A stretch of DNA of 64,000 nucleotides from Sanguinoderma infundibulare. Taxonomy: Eukaryota; Basidiomycota; Agaricomycetes; Polyporales; Polyporaceae. Numbering within the stretch: position 1 is the stretch's first letter; the number at the start of each line of letters is the position of its first letter. The DNA lies in the NCBI GenBank assembly GCA_032821775.1, contig JAVLRN010000014.1:620001-684000 (forward strand). The letters are read 5' to 3'. A program made the position numbers and the translations under genes. The notes under the pieces were generated by a model. It made no database searches, was not told the origin of the DNA, and was given only the letters and a program-made list of their open reading frames with translations. Shown in pieces: positions 11,750-22,828 of this stretch.

Positions 11750-14700
11750 GGCCACCATGAGCACCAAGGTCCTAACATGGCGGAGGACTGCATACCCATC
11801 GAGGAGCAGCGAGATCTTCGTCTTGTCAGACTTGCGAGTCAGACGGGGCCATATCGATAACTCGCCAAGGCGGGATCAGTGCGGTCCCGCCTGCGACGAG
11901 GTTGATCTAACACGCCAAATCAGCCAGCCGGTCAAGCGCATGTGCTCGTACCGAAGCGCACCTTGTAAAGGTGATACTTCCTGTTATCAACCTCGGACGT
12001 CCCGTGGCCGATGTAAACGCCCCACTAGGTCCCCTGATGTCGATCGCCAGGAAAGGACGTGAGTACGCAGGGACAAGGCCAGGCTTCCCAAAAACACGTA
12101 CCCTCGGCCATGCGATCCAGATAGCTGGAAATTGTCCTGATACAGCGGGAATAGAACTGAGCCCGCTAAACTATCCGCCAGCGAAGATCGTGTCGGTCCA
12201 TCAGCAACGACTCTATGGTAGATCGGGGGTGAGACAGTCCGAATGAAAAAATAGAGATCGGCCTGAGGACGAACGCAGGTGAAACTAATCACATTTTACA
12301 TATGTGGCAGGATGGGACGCACGCCGTTCTATGAAAGAGTCGAGGGTGAGTCGTGGACCCATCTTTTTCACGTGACCGTCATTGTCCAAACGGACATCTC
12401 TTGCCGTTACTATGGCCGAGTAGCGAGGACGCCGCAAACGCACAGCTGGGCAGGATTCAGCGGTCGACGCTCGGTTTACTCGAGCGAGACACCGCGCCAC
12501 GGTACATGCGGTGGTCAACTTCCGCTCGGGTCGTCACGAGCGAAATAGGGCGATATGTCCGCCGGTCTCTATGGAGTCCCTGCCTCGCGCATGTCAATGT
12601 CCTAGACGGACGGAATACTTGCACAGTGTACGTACCAGGAACAGACGGACGCTGACCTTGTAAATAAACAACGACTCTTCCTGGGACAATGCGAAGACAG
12701 CCGTGTGGCGGTAGCTGCCCAGAGAAGATGTCAGCCATGACCAAGGTGAACCCGATCTGGTATTTCCGGGACGGAAAGGCGAGGGATAGCATATACATAC
12801 GTACTGACAAACGCGACCGTGTATCCAAGAGTCTTCGTTCGCCCAAGAGATACTGAGGCCTGAACCTCAATATGGCCACCCGGGTAACTCTGAGGGGTAA
12901 ACAAGGTATTCGCAACGCGGAAGATGGCGGGAAGATATGCGGCAGCGAAGCATCGCGTGCCTGCATCACGACGGAACAGAACACGAGCGCAAGTGTCCGA
13001 CCTGCCAAATCCGATTTCAGTAAGGGAAGACTCGGACTAGAGCAGGAGAATGGAACGAGGGAAACAAGACCCGACTGGCATCGAAAGATGTATGGGGCGT
13101 GGCGATAGGTCACCAGCAGCCGGCGTATACTGTAACAAGCATCTGGAATTGAGGGGGGAAGGCGTGCGGGGAACGAAGAGCCCGCGCGCTGGTTTCGAAA
13201 CTGAGAAAGGGCGGGCAGCCGGTGTAGCGTGGTATAGCGCCTGGCGGGATAAGAGCGGGTGATCGTGGGCGGAAGATTGATGTAGCATTCCGTCTCTTTT
13301 CGACCCCGTGAAGGCGAGCGGATATAACTTTCAGGACCCCTGCGACGTTGCGGCACAGCGGAGGGGGAGAGCGCGGAGCTCTGAGCTCGGAGTGCAGATA
13401 TTAAGGAGGAACGTCCGGTGTGGATACAACGTACAACGCCGCGTTTGATAGAGCCAGAGAGCGGATATGAGGGTGGCATGGAACAGTGTGAATTGACATC
13501 GCCGGGTGCGCGTGGTGGAATCGACCGCGTGCGACCTCCGACTTCGAGCAGCATCGCGATCGAAGCTGTCGCGAGTGGCAGGGAGGACGTAACGAGGACC
13601 GACTGCGAGCCGTCGGACTTGAGATGCGCGTTGCTCTGAACGAGACAGCATTCCACGGGCATCTGCCGCGAGGACCAGGGCGGAGCGCCAGCCGCGGAGT
13701 GGGCGAACAGCGACGACGATGGAGACGCTTCGTGCCCGTAGCGTCCCGGAAGGAGTCAAACAGACGCAGACGCACTTCCTGTCCTTGATGTACATGCTTG
13801 CCCGCACGAGCTCCGACGGCCGAGTCCGAAGGGAGCCTATGTCGTGATCACAAGCTACCCGCGCAGCGTTTACACTAACGCATCTTCTGTCTATGTTTAA
13901 CGAAGGGATAACGTTTGCTTCGTTAGCGGAAACTTACCGTCGTTGCCACACTCGCCGTTCCTTCTACGTATTCGCTGGAGATCCGGACGAGCTTCGTTGA
14001 GCACAGCGCTTGAAGGACGTGTATATGACGTACCGAAATCGCTCAACTCTTTATCAACGAGGTTCATCACATCCGCCGAGGAATCTGGTCTCCGTGACTG
14101 CGTAGGTAGGTGGACGATGCCGAAGAGACGGAAACCGTAAACCTGGATCGCATGATGCCGGCAGGCGTGGTGTTGGCGGTTAAAGGTAAGCGAGCGCGTC
14201 CGGGGTTCAGCGAATACGTGCTGGGTAGGACGGATCTATGTCCTACAATAGGATCCGCCGCGCGCGTTTGCGTCCGGGAAGAGAGAAGGTTGAAGTTCTG
14301 ACGCCGATGGTGATGACGCGCGCTGGACATGTGCCTTAAGTTCTCGTCTTCGGCCGAGTGGCAAAGCTGCTCGGAGTGGTCCCGGTCACCGAGTTTGGCC
14401 GTGATTCGTGGCGAAGGAGACCTCGGGGACTCAGGGGGTGAATCATGGGTGGGCGGCCTCCAGGGATACACATCGCGAGTTGCGTCGAGGTCCGAGCCTG
14501 AGGACGCATGTGAGCAAGCGGTGGGAGAGGTTTTACAGATACCTGCTGATGGCCAAGGATGTAAATGCCAAGCTGTATGCTGTATGCGCCGCGTGGATCT
14601 TGACCATAATGACCTCGGACGGACGAGCGTCTGTGAAGGCGGCGAAGGCAGAAGAGTGGAGAACGGTCCTGGAGTACTTACTAAGGTCAGGGTTGTCGGC

Positions 14701-15087
14701 TAGAGAGCGGGGATGTGCGTGAATGAAAGATATCCGCTGGAGGTAATTCAATCATCAGGAGACAAGCAAGGTCCAGATAGGCCCGTCTGGGAATACTAAA
14801 CACACGAGGGAGAATACAGGGACGAAATCGCCACAGCCGTCTTTGGCCGAGGACGTCGGCAAGACCCGGCCACGGAAGCAAACGAGGACGGACGTTGCCG
14901 GATGAATGGACGGTGGCCGGCACAGCCGCCCATCCATCACCTAATACTCACTCCAACCCACATCCAACCCACATCGTTGCAACCGATCCGTTCAGATCGT
15001 CATCGGCACGGGTCCGCCGTAAAGAAGAGCGGCGCGCGGAGGTTAGACACAATGCCCTCTCTCACCCGAGAGGCAGCAGCGGTGCGT
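11750..15087. repeat. Inner arm module without a recognisable gene (left)
   Basis: The stretch is mirrored at 40,334-44,100 and partly repeated at about 34,170-36,300. GC-rich open frames occur on both strands. The longest (minus 12,457-13,662, 401 codons) is interrupted in the mirror copy, which argues against coding. A minus-strand frame around 14,540-14,750 is shared with the right arm in part. The right copy holds about 350 bp more than the left at 40,865-41,205. I see no domain, tRNA or promoter element that I can name. Confidence 0.5.
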
Positions 15088-16507
15088 CATGAATTAATGC
15101 ACCAAGCTTCGACGTTCGTGGTCCCGGTCAGCATCGAAGACATATGCGCAAAGATGCAAGATGGGGTCGTACGACTTCCTCCCCTTACAATCTGCAGTTA
15201 CTTCATTCTAACTCACGCCCAATGCCAGCGGCACCGCGACAGACGAACACACCATCGAGTCCATAAACAACTACTGGTCTCAATCGCATGGCCTGGCGGT
15301 TCGTTTCCCCGCGCATGCGTCGCCGCATACCTGCACTGCCTCGCCTCGCCTCGCCTCTTTGTCACGCTTTCCGCTCATCCTTCTGGGCCTGCACGCTGTC
15401 TACCGCACGACTCCGTATATATTCCCGCTCGTGCAGCCCACCGCCCGTATCCTTCAAACGGAGTCGGACCGAGACTGACGAGCTCCGGGCCCTCGTCCCC
15501 GAAGCGCTCGACGCCCTAAGGCTCCCAGAAGCAGAAGCGGAAGGGGGCCGTCTTGATGTAAGCGTACGCGTACGGTACGATGCCCCGGGCGGCCCTACAC
15601 ACCAGGCTGGCAAGCAGGCCTCCCCTCCTCTTCGTCTTCACGCTCTCATGCTCGCCTGGATCCCGTATGCTTGCGCTCTTCCGTCTTCAATTTCTCGCGC
15701 GCTCCTCTTTCGTGAAACTGCAGCACGCGCGCACATCCCGTCCATGTCGAGCACCCCGTCTTTTCTGAGCCTGACTTCGCGGCTGAACCCATCACGGAGT
15801 TGGCTGCCGCTGGCAGCATGAGGCTCGGCGAGTCCGATACGTCCTCCGTGTCTGCTAGCGCTGAGCGAAGCTTTGGGTACGACGTCTCTCCGTCCTGTCT
15901 CAGGCTGCATGCGCATTGCGCATAGGACGTATACGTCGTTCAGGATTTTCCCTACCGTGTCTTGTCCTTCTCGCGTTCTGGACTCCGCTAAGTGGGGGAA
16001 CGAGCCCTCCCTGGTAAGCACATAGAGTGGGCGTCGCTCTAGATGCTCGATTGGCGGGATGACCGTCGGTGTATGTCTAGACTTGAAACCGTGAATATTC
16101 ACATATCCATGGACAGTACAAGTCCTACCGGAAGAGCACGAGGGTCAGCTTCCCGGTCTACCAATCGCAAGGCTCACCTCGGCATCGGGCTCATGTATGC
16201 GAAGTAAACCTACCCGCGGATATGTTTGAGGTCTTCGACGCATCTTGAAGCCTGACAGTCAACGCGGACCTCCAACTTCAGTCCTGGTATTACTTTCGCT
16301 CGACTTATTCCAGCTTACGCACCGTATCAAGTCCGACGGGCTGCACTCGGAGCGCTCGGGCACGTCAACATCCGAGTCAGGATTGTCATCAATACGGAGG
16401 AGCATTTACACTATGGAAGGACATGAAGCTTCAAAGCACGACACATCGTTACGCTACATCCACAAGTAGTTATCTATCAGCAATCGTCCGAGCCCACACT
16501 CCAGAGC
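15088..16507. other. Spacer sequence, nothing recognised
   Basis: About 1.4 kb between the inner edge of the left arm and the siderophore transporter stop. Open frames on both strands show no known motif, and base composition is pyrimidine-rich on the plus strand between 15,290 and 15,780. No RNA gene or repeat was found. Confidence 0.4.
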
Positions 16508-19038
16508 CTAGACGGTCGACTTCTCGTCAGACGACGAGATCCCGGGCCGAACGCCGCGCTCGCCCTTGAGGTCCGTGGCGTCGACCGCGTTCTGGCGGTC
16601 GCCGAGGTAGTAGTTCGGCATGAAGAACGAGAGAGCGAGCGGCGCGACTGAGAGCACCGTCGCCGCGATCAGCATCAGCTTCATCACGTCGCCGTACGCT
16701 AGAGTATAGCACGTCAGTCCCCGCTGGAAACAGGGAAGAAGAACGATAGAAGCGGTGGGGGGGAGGGGGAGGAGAGGGGACGTACCGGCGATGACGCCCT
16801 CGCGCGTGGGGTCGCCGAAGGGGAGGGTCATGACGTCCGTGATGGAGCCGAAGAGCTCTGCGCGCGTCGTCGCGTTCACGTTCGGGAGGTGCTCCGCGAG
16901 CTTCACCGGCATCTCGCTCGTCCAGATCGCGCCCGCTGTCACATTACGCGTCATCATCATCATTCAGCACGCATCCCGGCGCTCAAAGGAAGGGGGGAGA
17001 AGGGGGGAGACTCACAGACAGCCGCGCCGACGGCGCCACCGATCTCCGTCCAGAGGAGGACGAGAGCGGTGGTGATGGCCATGTCGACGTGGGGGACGGC
17101 GGCCTGGGAGGCGACGGTGGTGCAGATTGAGGCGAAGCCGCCGCCCATGCCCTGGAGGATCTGCGTCCAGACGACCTCGGCGTCGGACGCGTTCGCGCCG
17201 CGCGAGTGGATCATCAGGCCGACGCCCCTGCGCAGTCGAGTTGCGTTGAGCAAAAAAATACGCAGAGGAAGAGAGAAGGGAAGCGGAGAAGCGGAGAAGC
17301 GGCTCACAGGAGGCGGATGGCGAGGCCGACGATGAGGAGGCCTTTGTAGCGGTGGAGGAAGCGCATGCCGAGGCCGGCGGAGATGCCGAAGACGGTGAGC
17401 GCGACGGACTGGGCCTGGTTGAAGTAGGTGGCGTTGATGAGCGACCAGTCCTTGGTGATGAGGATGAACGAGTAGAGGTAGGTCGTCGTGAGGTAGTACG
17501 AGAAGAAGTCGAAGAAGCCGATCCAGGCCGCGAGCACGACGGTCCGGTTCGTGATCAGCCGGCGCGCGATGACGGGCCGCGTCGCGAAGTACAACTCCCA
17601 GACGGCGACGACGGGGAGCAGCAGGAAGCCGATGACGAGCATCGCGATCATCGACGCTGGCGAAAAAGAAAAAAGAAACGGTCAGAGCTGGGGGTGAATT
17701 GATCGGGGTGTGGAAAGGAGCTCACGGTTGTGCCACTGGTTCTTGGCGTTGGGCGCGAGTGTGAGCGGAAGGAGGATGAGTGCGACGCTGGTGCCGATGA
17801 GCAACAAGCCGACGACGTCAAGCTGCTGAGCAAATTTCCATGCCCGGTTGACAAACGACGGCTGGTCGGCAGGCTGGGCATGGCGGGGGACGAGACCGAG
17901 GCGCTTTGCCTTCTGTTCGGCCCAGAAGAGTGTAACGATGAGCGGGGAGAGGGAGGCGGGGACGAGGATGGCGAACATGCCATAGCCCCAACGCCAGCCA
18001 GAGCGCTCGAGAACTTGGGTTGCGACGTTGGCGGCGACGAAGGCGTTGATGATAAATGGAACGGAGGTGAGGCCGTTGGTAAGACCACGCCACTGGAGAG
18101 TGGTGATGTCGGCGACGACGACGGATGTGAGAAGCTGAAGCCCGCTGTAGACGAAAAGATAAGACCAAGTCAGTTAAGGAGTCAACAATCAGGGACGTAC
18201 GTGTATCCGCTATAGTGGAAGGTGGGGGTAAGTATTATAGAATTGGTCGGACGGAAAGCGAGACGTACACGGCATAAATAATGATACCAGCGGCGAGTGC
18301 GCCGACGTTATGGGAGGACGCAATGACGATGTAACCTATCCGGAAGTGAGCAACGAGCTTTAGGGAGCGTTGAGAATTGAATGAGACGTACCAAGGACAT
18401 AAAAGAGCACTGTGTATTCAGGAGTCGATACTCATCTTTAACGGTCTCGAAGGGGAAAAACGATTGGGGAATACGTACGGACGATGAGGTATGCGGTCGC
18501 ACGGGAAGTGACATCGGCGAATTTTGCAATGACGGGCTTTCCACAGGCAACTAAGGCGGGGCGGTCAATGTGGAATGGAGAAGAGGAAACAAAGACGGAG
18601 ACGGACTGATGACGGATTGAGCGACCTGGATGGTGGCAATGAAGCTGTGGTGGCCGAATGCGGAAGTGGCGAAGGCGAGGTAGTTGTACGTCGTCTGGCC
18701 GTCAAGGGAGTAGATGTAGGACGCCAAGGCGATTCTGTGAAAACGAAATGGATAGCGGGCAAAATACGGTAAGTCGAACTTGATCCGGTTCGAGAGGGCG
18801 GGGATGGGATGAAGAAAAGAAATAGGGAAAGAGAAAGGACGTACCCGATGAAGAGGAACCATTTGGAGTAGCGGCCGTAGACCTTCTCGGCGGCCTCTAC
18901 GGCCTTGACGCCGAGGTGAGCATCCTGCTCGGCCTCGAGCTGGTCGATGATGGCCTGGTCGAGGTGGGGGATGGCATGCTCCGGAAGGCCATCGCGGACC
19001 AAGTCGCGGGGGGCGGCTTTCTCGTTCTCTGCTGACAT
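16508..19038 (-). CDS. Siderophore-iron MFS transporter (Sit1/MirB type)
   Basis: Eleven exons on the minus strand join to 602 residues. Boundaries are 18,845-19,038, 18,607-18,734, 18,479-18,550, 18,392-18,409, 18,269-18,335, 18,201-18,209, 17,726-18,144, 17,308-17,656, 17,016-17,227, 16,786-16,935 and 16,508-16,698. An acidic cytosolic amino end leads to a multi-spanning region with ALASYIYSLDGQTTYNY, GKPVIAKFADVTSRATAY and QWRGLTNGL. The late loop IWTSEMPVKLAEHLPN followed by FGSITDVMTLPFGDP is diagnostic of proton-coupled fungal siderophore transporters. The protein imports ferric siderophores across the plasma membrane or vesicle membranes. Exons 4 (18 nt) and 6 (9 nt) are micro-exons. 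Every junction keeps frame, and the gene appears intact. Substrate is unknown. Confidence 0.9.
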
Positions 19039-19164
19039 GGTTGTGAGCGCGTGTCTCGAGTCGGACCGAGTCGGGGGCGAATCGAGAGGCTGCTGCGAGG
19101 CGAGGAGAACGGCGCGATGGCTGAGGAGGACCTCGAGGGAAGCGACGATCGGTGCATTGATGGG

Positions 19165-19175
19165 ACGTTATATAC
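19165..19175 (-). promoter_or_regulatory. Possible TATA element of the siderophore transporter
   Basis: An AT-rich GTGTATATAAC motif on the minus strand lies about 130 bp upstream of the transporter start codon. It is surrounded by GC-rich sequence. Confidence 0.4.
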
Positions 19176-19287
19176 ACAGCGCCAAGCGGGGGCGATGGGC
19201 TCCAGGAGAGGTGATCAGGATGCCTTAAGCCGGCTTTAATTTCCATCCCTTCATCTAGCCGAGACACCCTCCAGCGCATCATATCTA

Positions 19288-19325
19288 ATCAGATAGTCTG
19301 GGACTCGCCTCGGCTTATCTGATAA
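19288..19325. promoter_or_regulatory. GATA sites matching the iron-repressor (SreA/Urbs1) consensus
   Basis: ATCTGATAA at 19,317-19,325 matches the published ATCWGATAA site of fungal iron-responsive GATA repressors. Because the block TTATCTGATAA is nearly palindromic, the other strand also reads ATCAGATAA. A near match, ATCAGATAG, sits at 19,288-19,296. They lie 250-290 bp upstream of the siderophore transporter start. The family's known role is repression of siderophore genes when iron is sufficient; use of these sites here is inference. Confidence 0.65.
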
Positions 19326-19329
19326 TCCC

Positions 19330-21600
19330 CTCCCACGCACATCATGCGCTCCCTCCCCCGCTCTTCGCATAAGCTCGGTTCCGACGGTTCCTGTTCCTGG
19401 CCGCGCCCTCTGCCTCCTCCAGGCTCTTCCTCGCGAGTCGAAAAGATGGCCAACGTTGGTCTTGCGAGGCTCGCAAGGCAAGGGATGAGATAATCGCGTG
19501 GTCAATGATTTGGCTGCCGGTGGCAACGGAGATATCATGTTTGTCAAACTTGGCCGATCGACGCCAGGCACGATCAAGTACTCACATACACTAACATCCG
19601 GCGCCTTCTCTGAGCGCAACTTCCAACTCGACCACTACCCACCACTTGTACCCCCGCCACAACCGCCTGGGACGTTCTCTTCGTTTCCATGCCGGATTTG
19701 CCAATCAACTCGACCGCAGAGCCGCAGTAGTCATTACCACTCATTTCCCCAGTTTGATCATGGTCGTTCATAGTCGTTCATGGGACTGTGCTCTATATGA
19801 CAGTCTATGACATCAGTATGCATTACCGGCTCTGGCCGTGACTTGCAAGTTCGGAGGAGAACGTCAAATCGCAACGATCTCAGTACTCAGCTAGGCACCG
19901 CAATTTCTGAAAAGGTACCGGATGGAACCACCGATCAGACCTCTGTCCGTTCCATTTGTATCCTTAAGACCCCGTTCCCTTAGGCTAAGTACTGTACCCG
20001 ACCGGAATATTCAGAGGACAGGCACCACCACTGAAGCACGATGAACTAGTCTGTGTCACTGCCGGTAGGAGCAGATGGATGACGCTTGTGCCGATGTTGG
20101 CAAAGCGACCAGAAATCGGTGCGGGACCAGTCTGAGCTGTGCTCACCAAAAAGAAGCGAGTACTCCCCATACGTTTGCCACATGGACGGGAAGCTCAACA
20201 CTCCAGACGGCAGCTTAGTACCGCATCTAGGCTTTCATGATAGAGACAGAGGTCTTTGGCACAGAAGGCGAACGCCAGAGACGAGTCATTGGACCACGAC
20301 GGACGAATGTAACTAAGAGTGCGCTTGGTTGCTCACCGATCTTCGACGTACCCAACCATCACGGCGGTAGTGTGGCCTGGCCACGATCGGGAGTTGATGG
20401 TTGAGAAAATGGATTCTTCCAACAATCGAACTGCGGCATAGCTATAGTGACAGGAGGAACGGAGCGCAACAAACTGACCTCAAACGTGTCAGATCCAACG
20501 TAGTATAACATTTTTCCATGAGGTATATCGAGGCGAGACAAAGCGGGGACAAGCGATATCCCGAAATCGACGTGCTCACCGCTATATGCCACGAGACACA
20601 AGGACGGCAATCAACTCCTCGCCCCCGCCCCCGCAACCCGTCTTGGGCGGGAGCGAAGGGTGGTTTCTCCTGAAGAACATCGTGTTCGGCGCAGTGCGGG
20701 ACGCCTGATGTCCGTTGGGATCTGGACATTGAAGGAGGTGGAAAGAGGGATAGTGAAGCAGCAGCTGCGTGTTGATTTTGGTCAGGGATGGCCGCACCGC
20801 CATGAATCAGGGAGGTGATCGCACGAGAGCGACGAACGGAAGACGGGTCTCCCAGTGCTTAGAGCGGCCGATAGAGACAGACAGAGAAGAGGACGACGAG
20901 GAGAGAACAAGGCCGTCGAGACCTGTCCATTGCCATCTGCTGTCCAAACATGACCAAGCCAAATCTGACACAATAGCCCAGTCCTGTGGGCGCCAACTTG
21001 TGGGAAGTGCTAATGATAAGTTATTGACGTCTTAAACACTTTATTATCACGGCTTTCTACGCCACATTAGTGCCCGTATAATGACGATATTGGCTGTCGT
21101 TCACCTGCTGGCGCTCAGACGAATCTTCCTCTCCTCGTCCACAACTTCGCCGACGAGTACTGTAATTGGTCATTGACCAGACGAAGTACCAGGGCGGTGA
21201 GCGGTGAGTGCGTCATGATCATGAAGATAGGGTTGCGGAGGCAGGGCGAGGCGCTGCGGGGATGGAGGAAGGTGTTGTTATTGTCGCCTTGACGAGCTGC
21301 TTCCCGTCCCGTTGCGCCCCAGCCGGATGGCGACAACAATTGCTCTCCCGCGCGCAATTCACGGTGAGTGCGTCTCCCAGACCTGTCCTTGTTCGTCTTT
21401 TTGTCGTCCGTTCTATAACTCCATACATCTCCTTGTTCTCCTCCCTCCCTCGACTTTGATCCTCCTCCTTTGCGTACTGTGTACGCCGGAGCAAGCCATC
21501 GGCTTTCATTTCCACTCCTCTTCTCTCCCGTCTTCTCGTCTTCGGACACGTAATTCCCTCGTCTTCTGTCCTCTCTCACCCCGCACGTCCTTCCCCTTCT
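19330..21600. other. Intergenic, nothing recognised
   Basis: About 2.3 kb between two divergently transcribed genes, so it should hold both promoters. The last 200 bp before the plus-strand gene at 21,623 are strongly CT-rich (21,400-21,600), a common core-promoter context in basidiomycetes. No further gene or repeat is supported. Confidence 0.4.
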
Positions 21601-21622
21601 CTTCGCCACGACCATTCAAAAC

Positions 21623-22828
21623 ATGAACTCCGTCACGACAGTCTATAGCGACTTCAACACTCCCCCTCCTACCTTCAACACCCTAGACAACCGTCAAAAA
21701 TCCCGCCTCATCCGCACTACGCGCAAGCTCGGTGCCGTCCTCGGTACAACCCCATTTCTCGCTGAGAGCGCCGAGCCCATCTCCGTCTCCCCATCCCGCT
21801 CAAGTCCCCCGCCCAGCGCAGGGAAGCCCCGCCCCTTCTCCCCCAAACACGACCGCAAGCGCCGCCAGGGCTCCATATTTGAGCGAGCCCCTCCGTCCGC
21901 ACCCTTCCCGTACGACTACGCGTCCTCTTCTGCCAGTTCCTCCGCTGCCTCTCTTCCTCTTCCCCGCTCGAGCACAGATTCAAACGCGTCCGAGGCCTCT
22001 GTCCAGTCCCTGCCCCAGACCAAGTCCTTCGCGCACCACGTTCGCGACAAGTCCAAGTCCAAGGGCAAACGTGGCCCCCTTCCTACACCCCTCGTCCTCC
22101 GTCTCAACGCAGTCGCCCTCCCTCCCTTCGATCCCCGCCTCGCCACTCCCGATACCGCCGCCACGCTCAAGAGTGCAAACTCACGGCTCGGCGCCAGCAC
22201 AGGAGTAGGAACAGGAACTCGGTCCGCGATGCCCGTCACACCTACCACGCCCGGCACCCCATCCACGCCCACTGTCTCCGAGACGCGGAGGAAGCGGCTC
22301 GCGAAGCTCAAGCGCACCCTCGGCGAGAACGTCCCGGTCGAGCTCATCATGCCTTTCGGCTCCGCGTGCACCAACCAGCAGCCGTCCCCGGTCGAAGTTT
22401 CTTCCGCCCTCCAGACCCCTTCCACACCTCTGCTTGGGAGCGTCCCGCGTCAGCGCACCAGTTCGCACTCGCGAAAGCAACAACACAAGACGAAGCCGCT
22501 TCCGCGCCCGTCTGCGAATTCGGACTCGAAGGGCGGCGCGCGGAAGCGCAGCGCCTCCGTCGACCTTCAGCACGCTGCTGCTCCCCAGCCCCCGCCCAAG
22601 CCTTACCACCGTTCGCGTGCGCCATCTCTTGCTGCGCACCTCGTCTCGCCTCCTCCCTCTTCGCACCCGCCCATGCCGTACCCCATCGCGAAGCCCCCGC
22701 GCGAGCCGGCGCACCGTGCGGACTCGGCGCACGTCTGGGTGACCGGCGCGGCGTCGTGGACGGGCGAGTGGAACAGGAAGGACATCCGTGAGGTGCAGCA
22801 GCAGCTGCGCACCCTGAAGCTCCGGTGA
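21623..22828 (+). CDS. Conserved-type Pro/Ser-rich protein, function unknown
   Basis: An intronless frame of 401 residues. The amino end (residues about 20-45) has a basic motif, RQKSRLIRTTRKLGAVLG. A second basic motif near residue 212 reads RRKRLAKLKRTLGENVP, and the carboxy end reads WNRKDIREVQQQLRTLKLR. The three blocks are separated by low-complexity stretches rich in Pro, Ser and Thr, so most of the chain is likely disordered. The two similar K/R-L-x-R-x-LG motifs suggest an internal repeat or docking sites. I recall similarly built unnamed proteins in agaricomycetes but assign no function. Codon use is strongly C/G-ending, which supports real coding. The ATG follows a CT-rich leader and is the first in frame. 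Confidence 0.85.
   Translation: MNSVTTVYSDFNTPPPTFNTLDNRQKSRLIRTTRKLGAVLGTTPFLAESAEPISVSPSRSSPPPSAGKPRPFSPKHDRKRRQGSIFERAPPSAPFPYDYASSSASSSAASLPLPRSSTDSNASEASVQSLPQTKSFAHHVRDKSKSKGKRGPLPTPLVLRLNAVALPPFDPRLATPDTAATLKSANSRLGASTGVGTGTRSAMPVTPTTPGTPSTPTVSETRRKRLAKLKRTLGENVPVELIMPFGSACTNQQPSPVEVSSALQTPSTPLLGSVPRQRTSSHSRKQQHKTKPLPRPSANSDSKGGARKRSASVDLQHAAAPQPPPKPYHRSRAPSLAAHLVSPPPSSHPPMPYPIAKPPREPAHRADSAHVWVTGAASWTGEWNRKDIREVQQQLRTLKLR

Larger units (their letters stand above)
1891..15087 (+). repeat. Left arm of a ~13 kb inverted duplication
   Basis: Read against the reverse complement of 40,334-54,021, this arm matches in the same gene order almost throughout, with long identical runs. Corresponding positions sum to about 55,470-55,930; the drift reflects indels. 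The inner edge is at about 15,087, where both arms share GACACAATGCCCTCTC and then GCAGCGGTGCGT before diverging. At the outer edge homology runs to GTTGTAAATGAAG (near 1,891-1,903), exactly where a copia LTR begins in the other arm, so the original duplication may have extended further. The arms are separated by a 25-kb spacer present once. Confidence 0.9.

Noticed and set aside
12457..13662. A 401-codon open frame on the minus strand of the left arm.
   Set aside because: The mirror copy (plus strand 42,105-42,701) is stopped early, there is no domain, and the composition fits a chance frame in GC-rich DNA.
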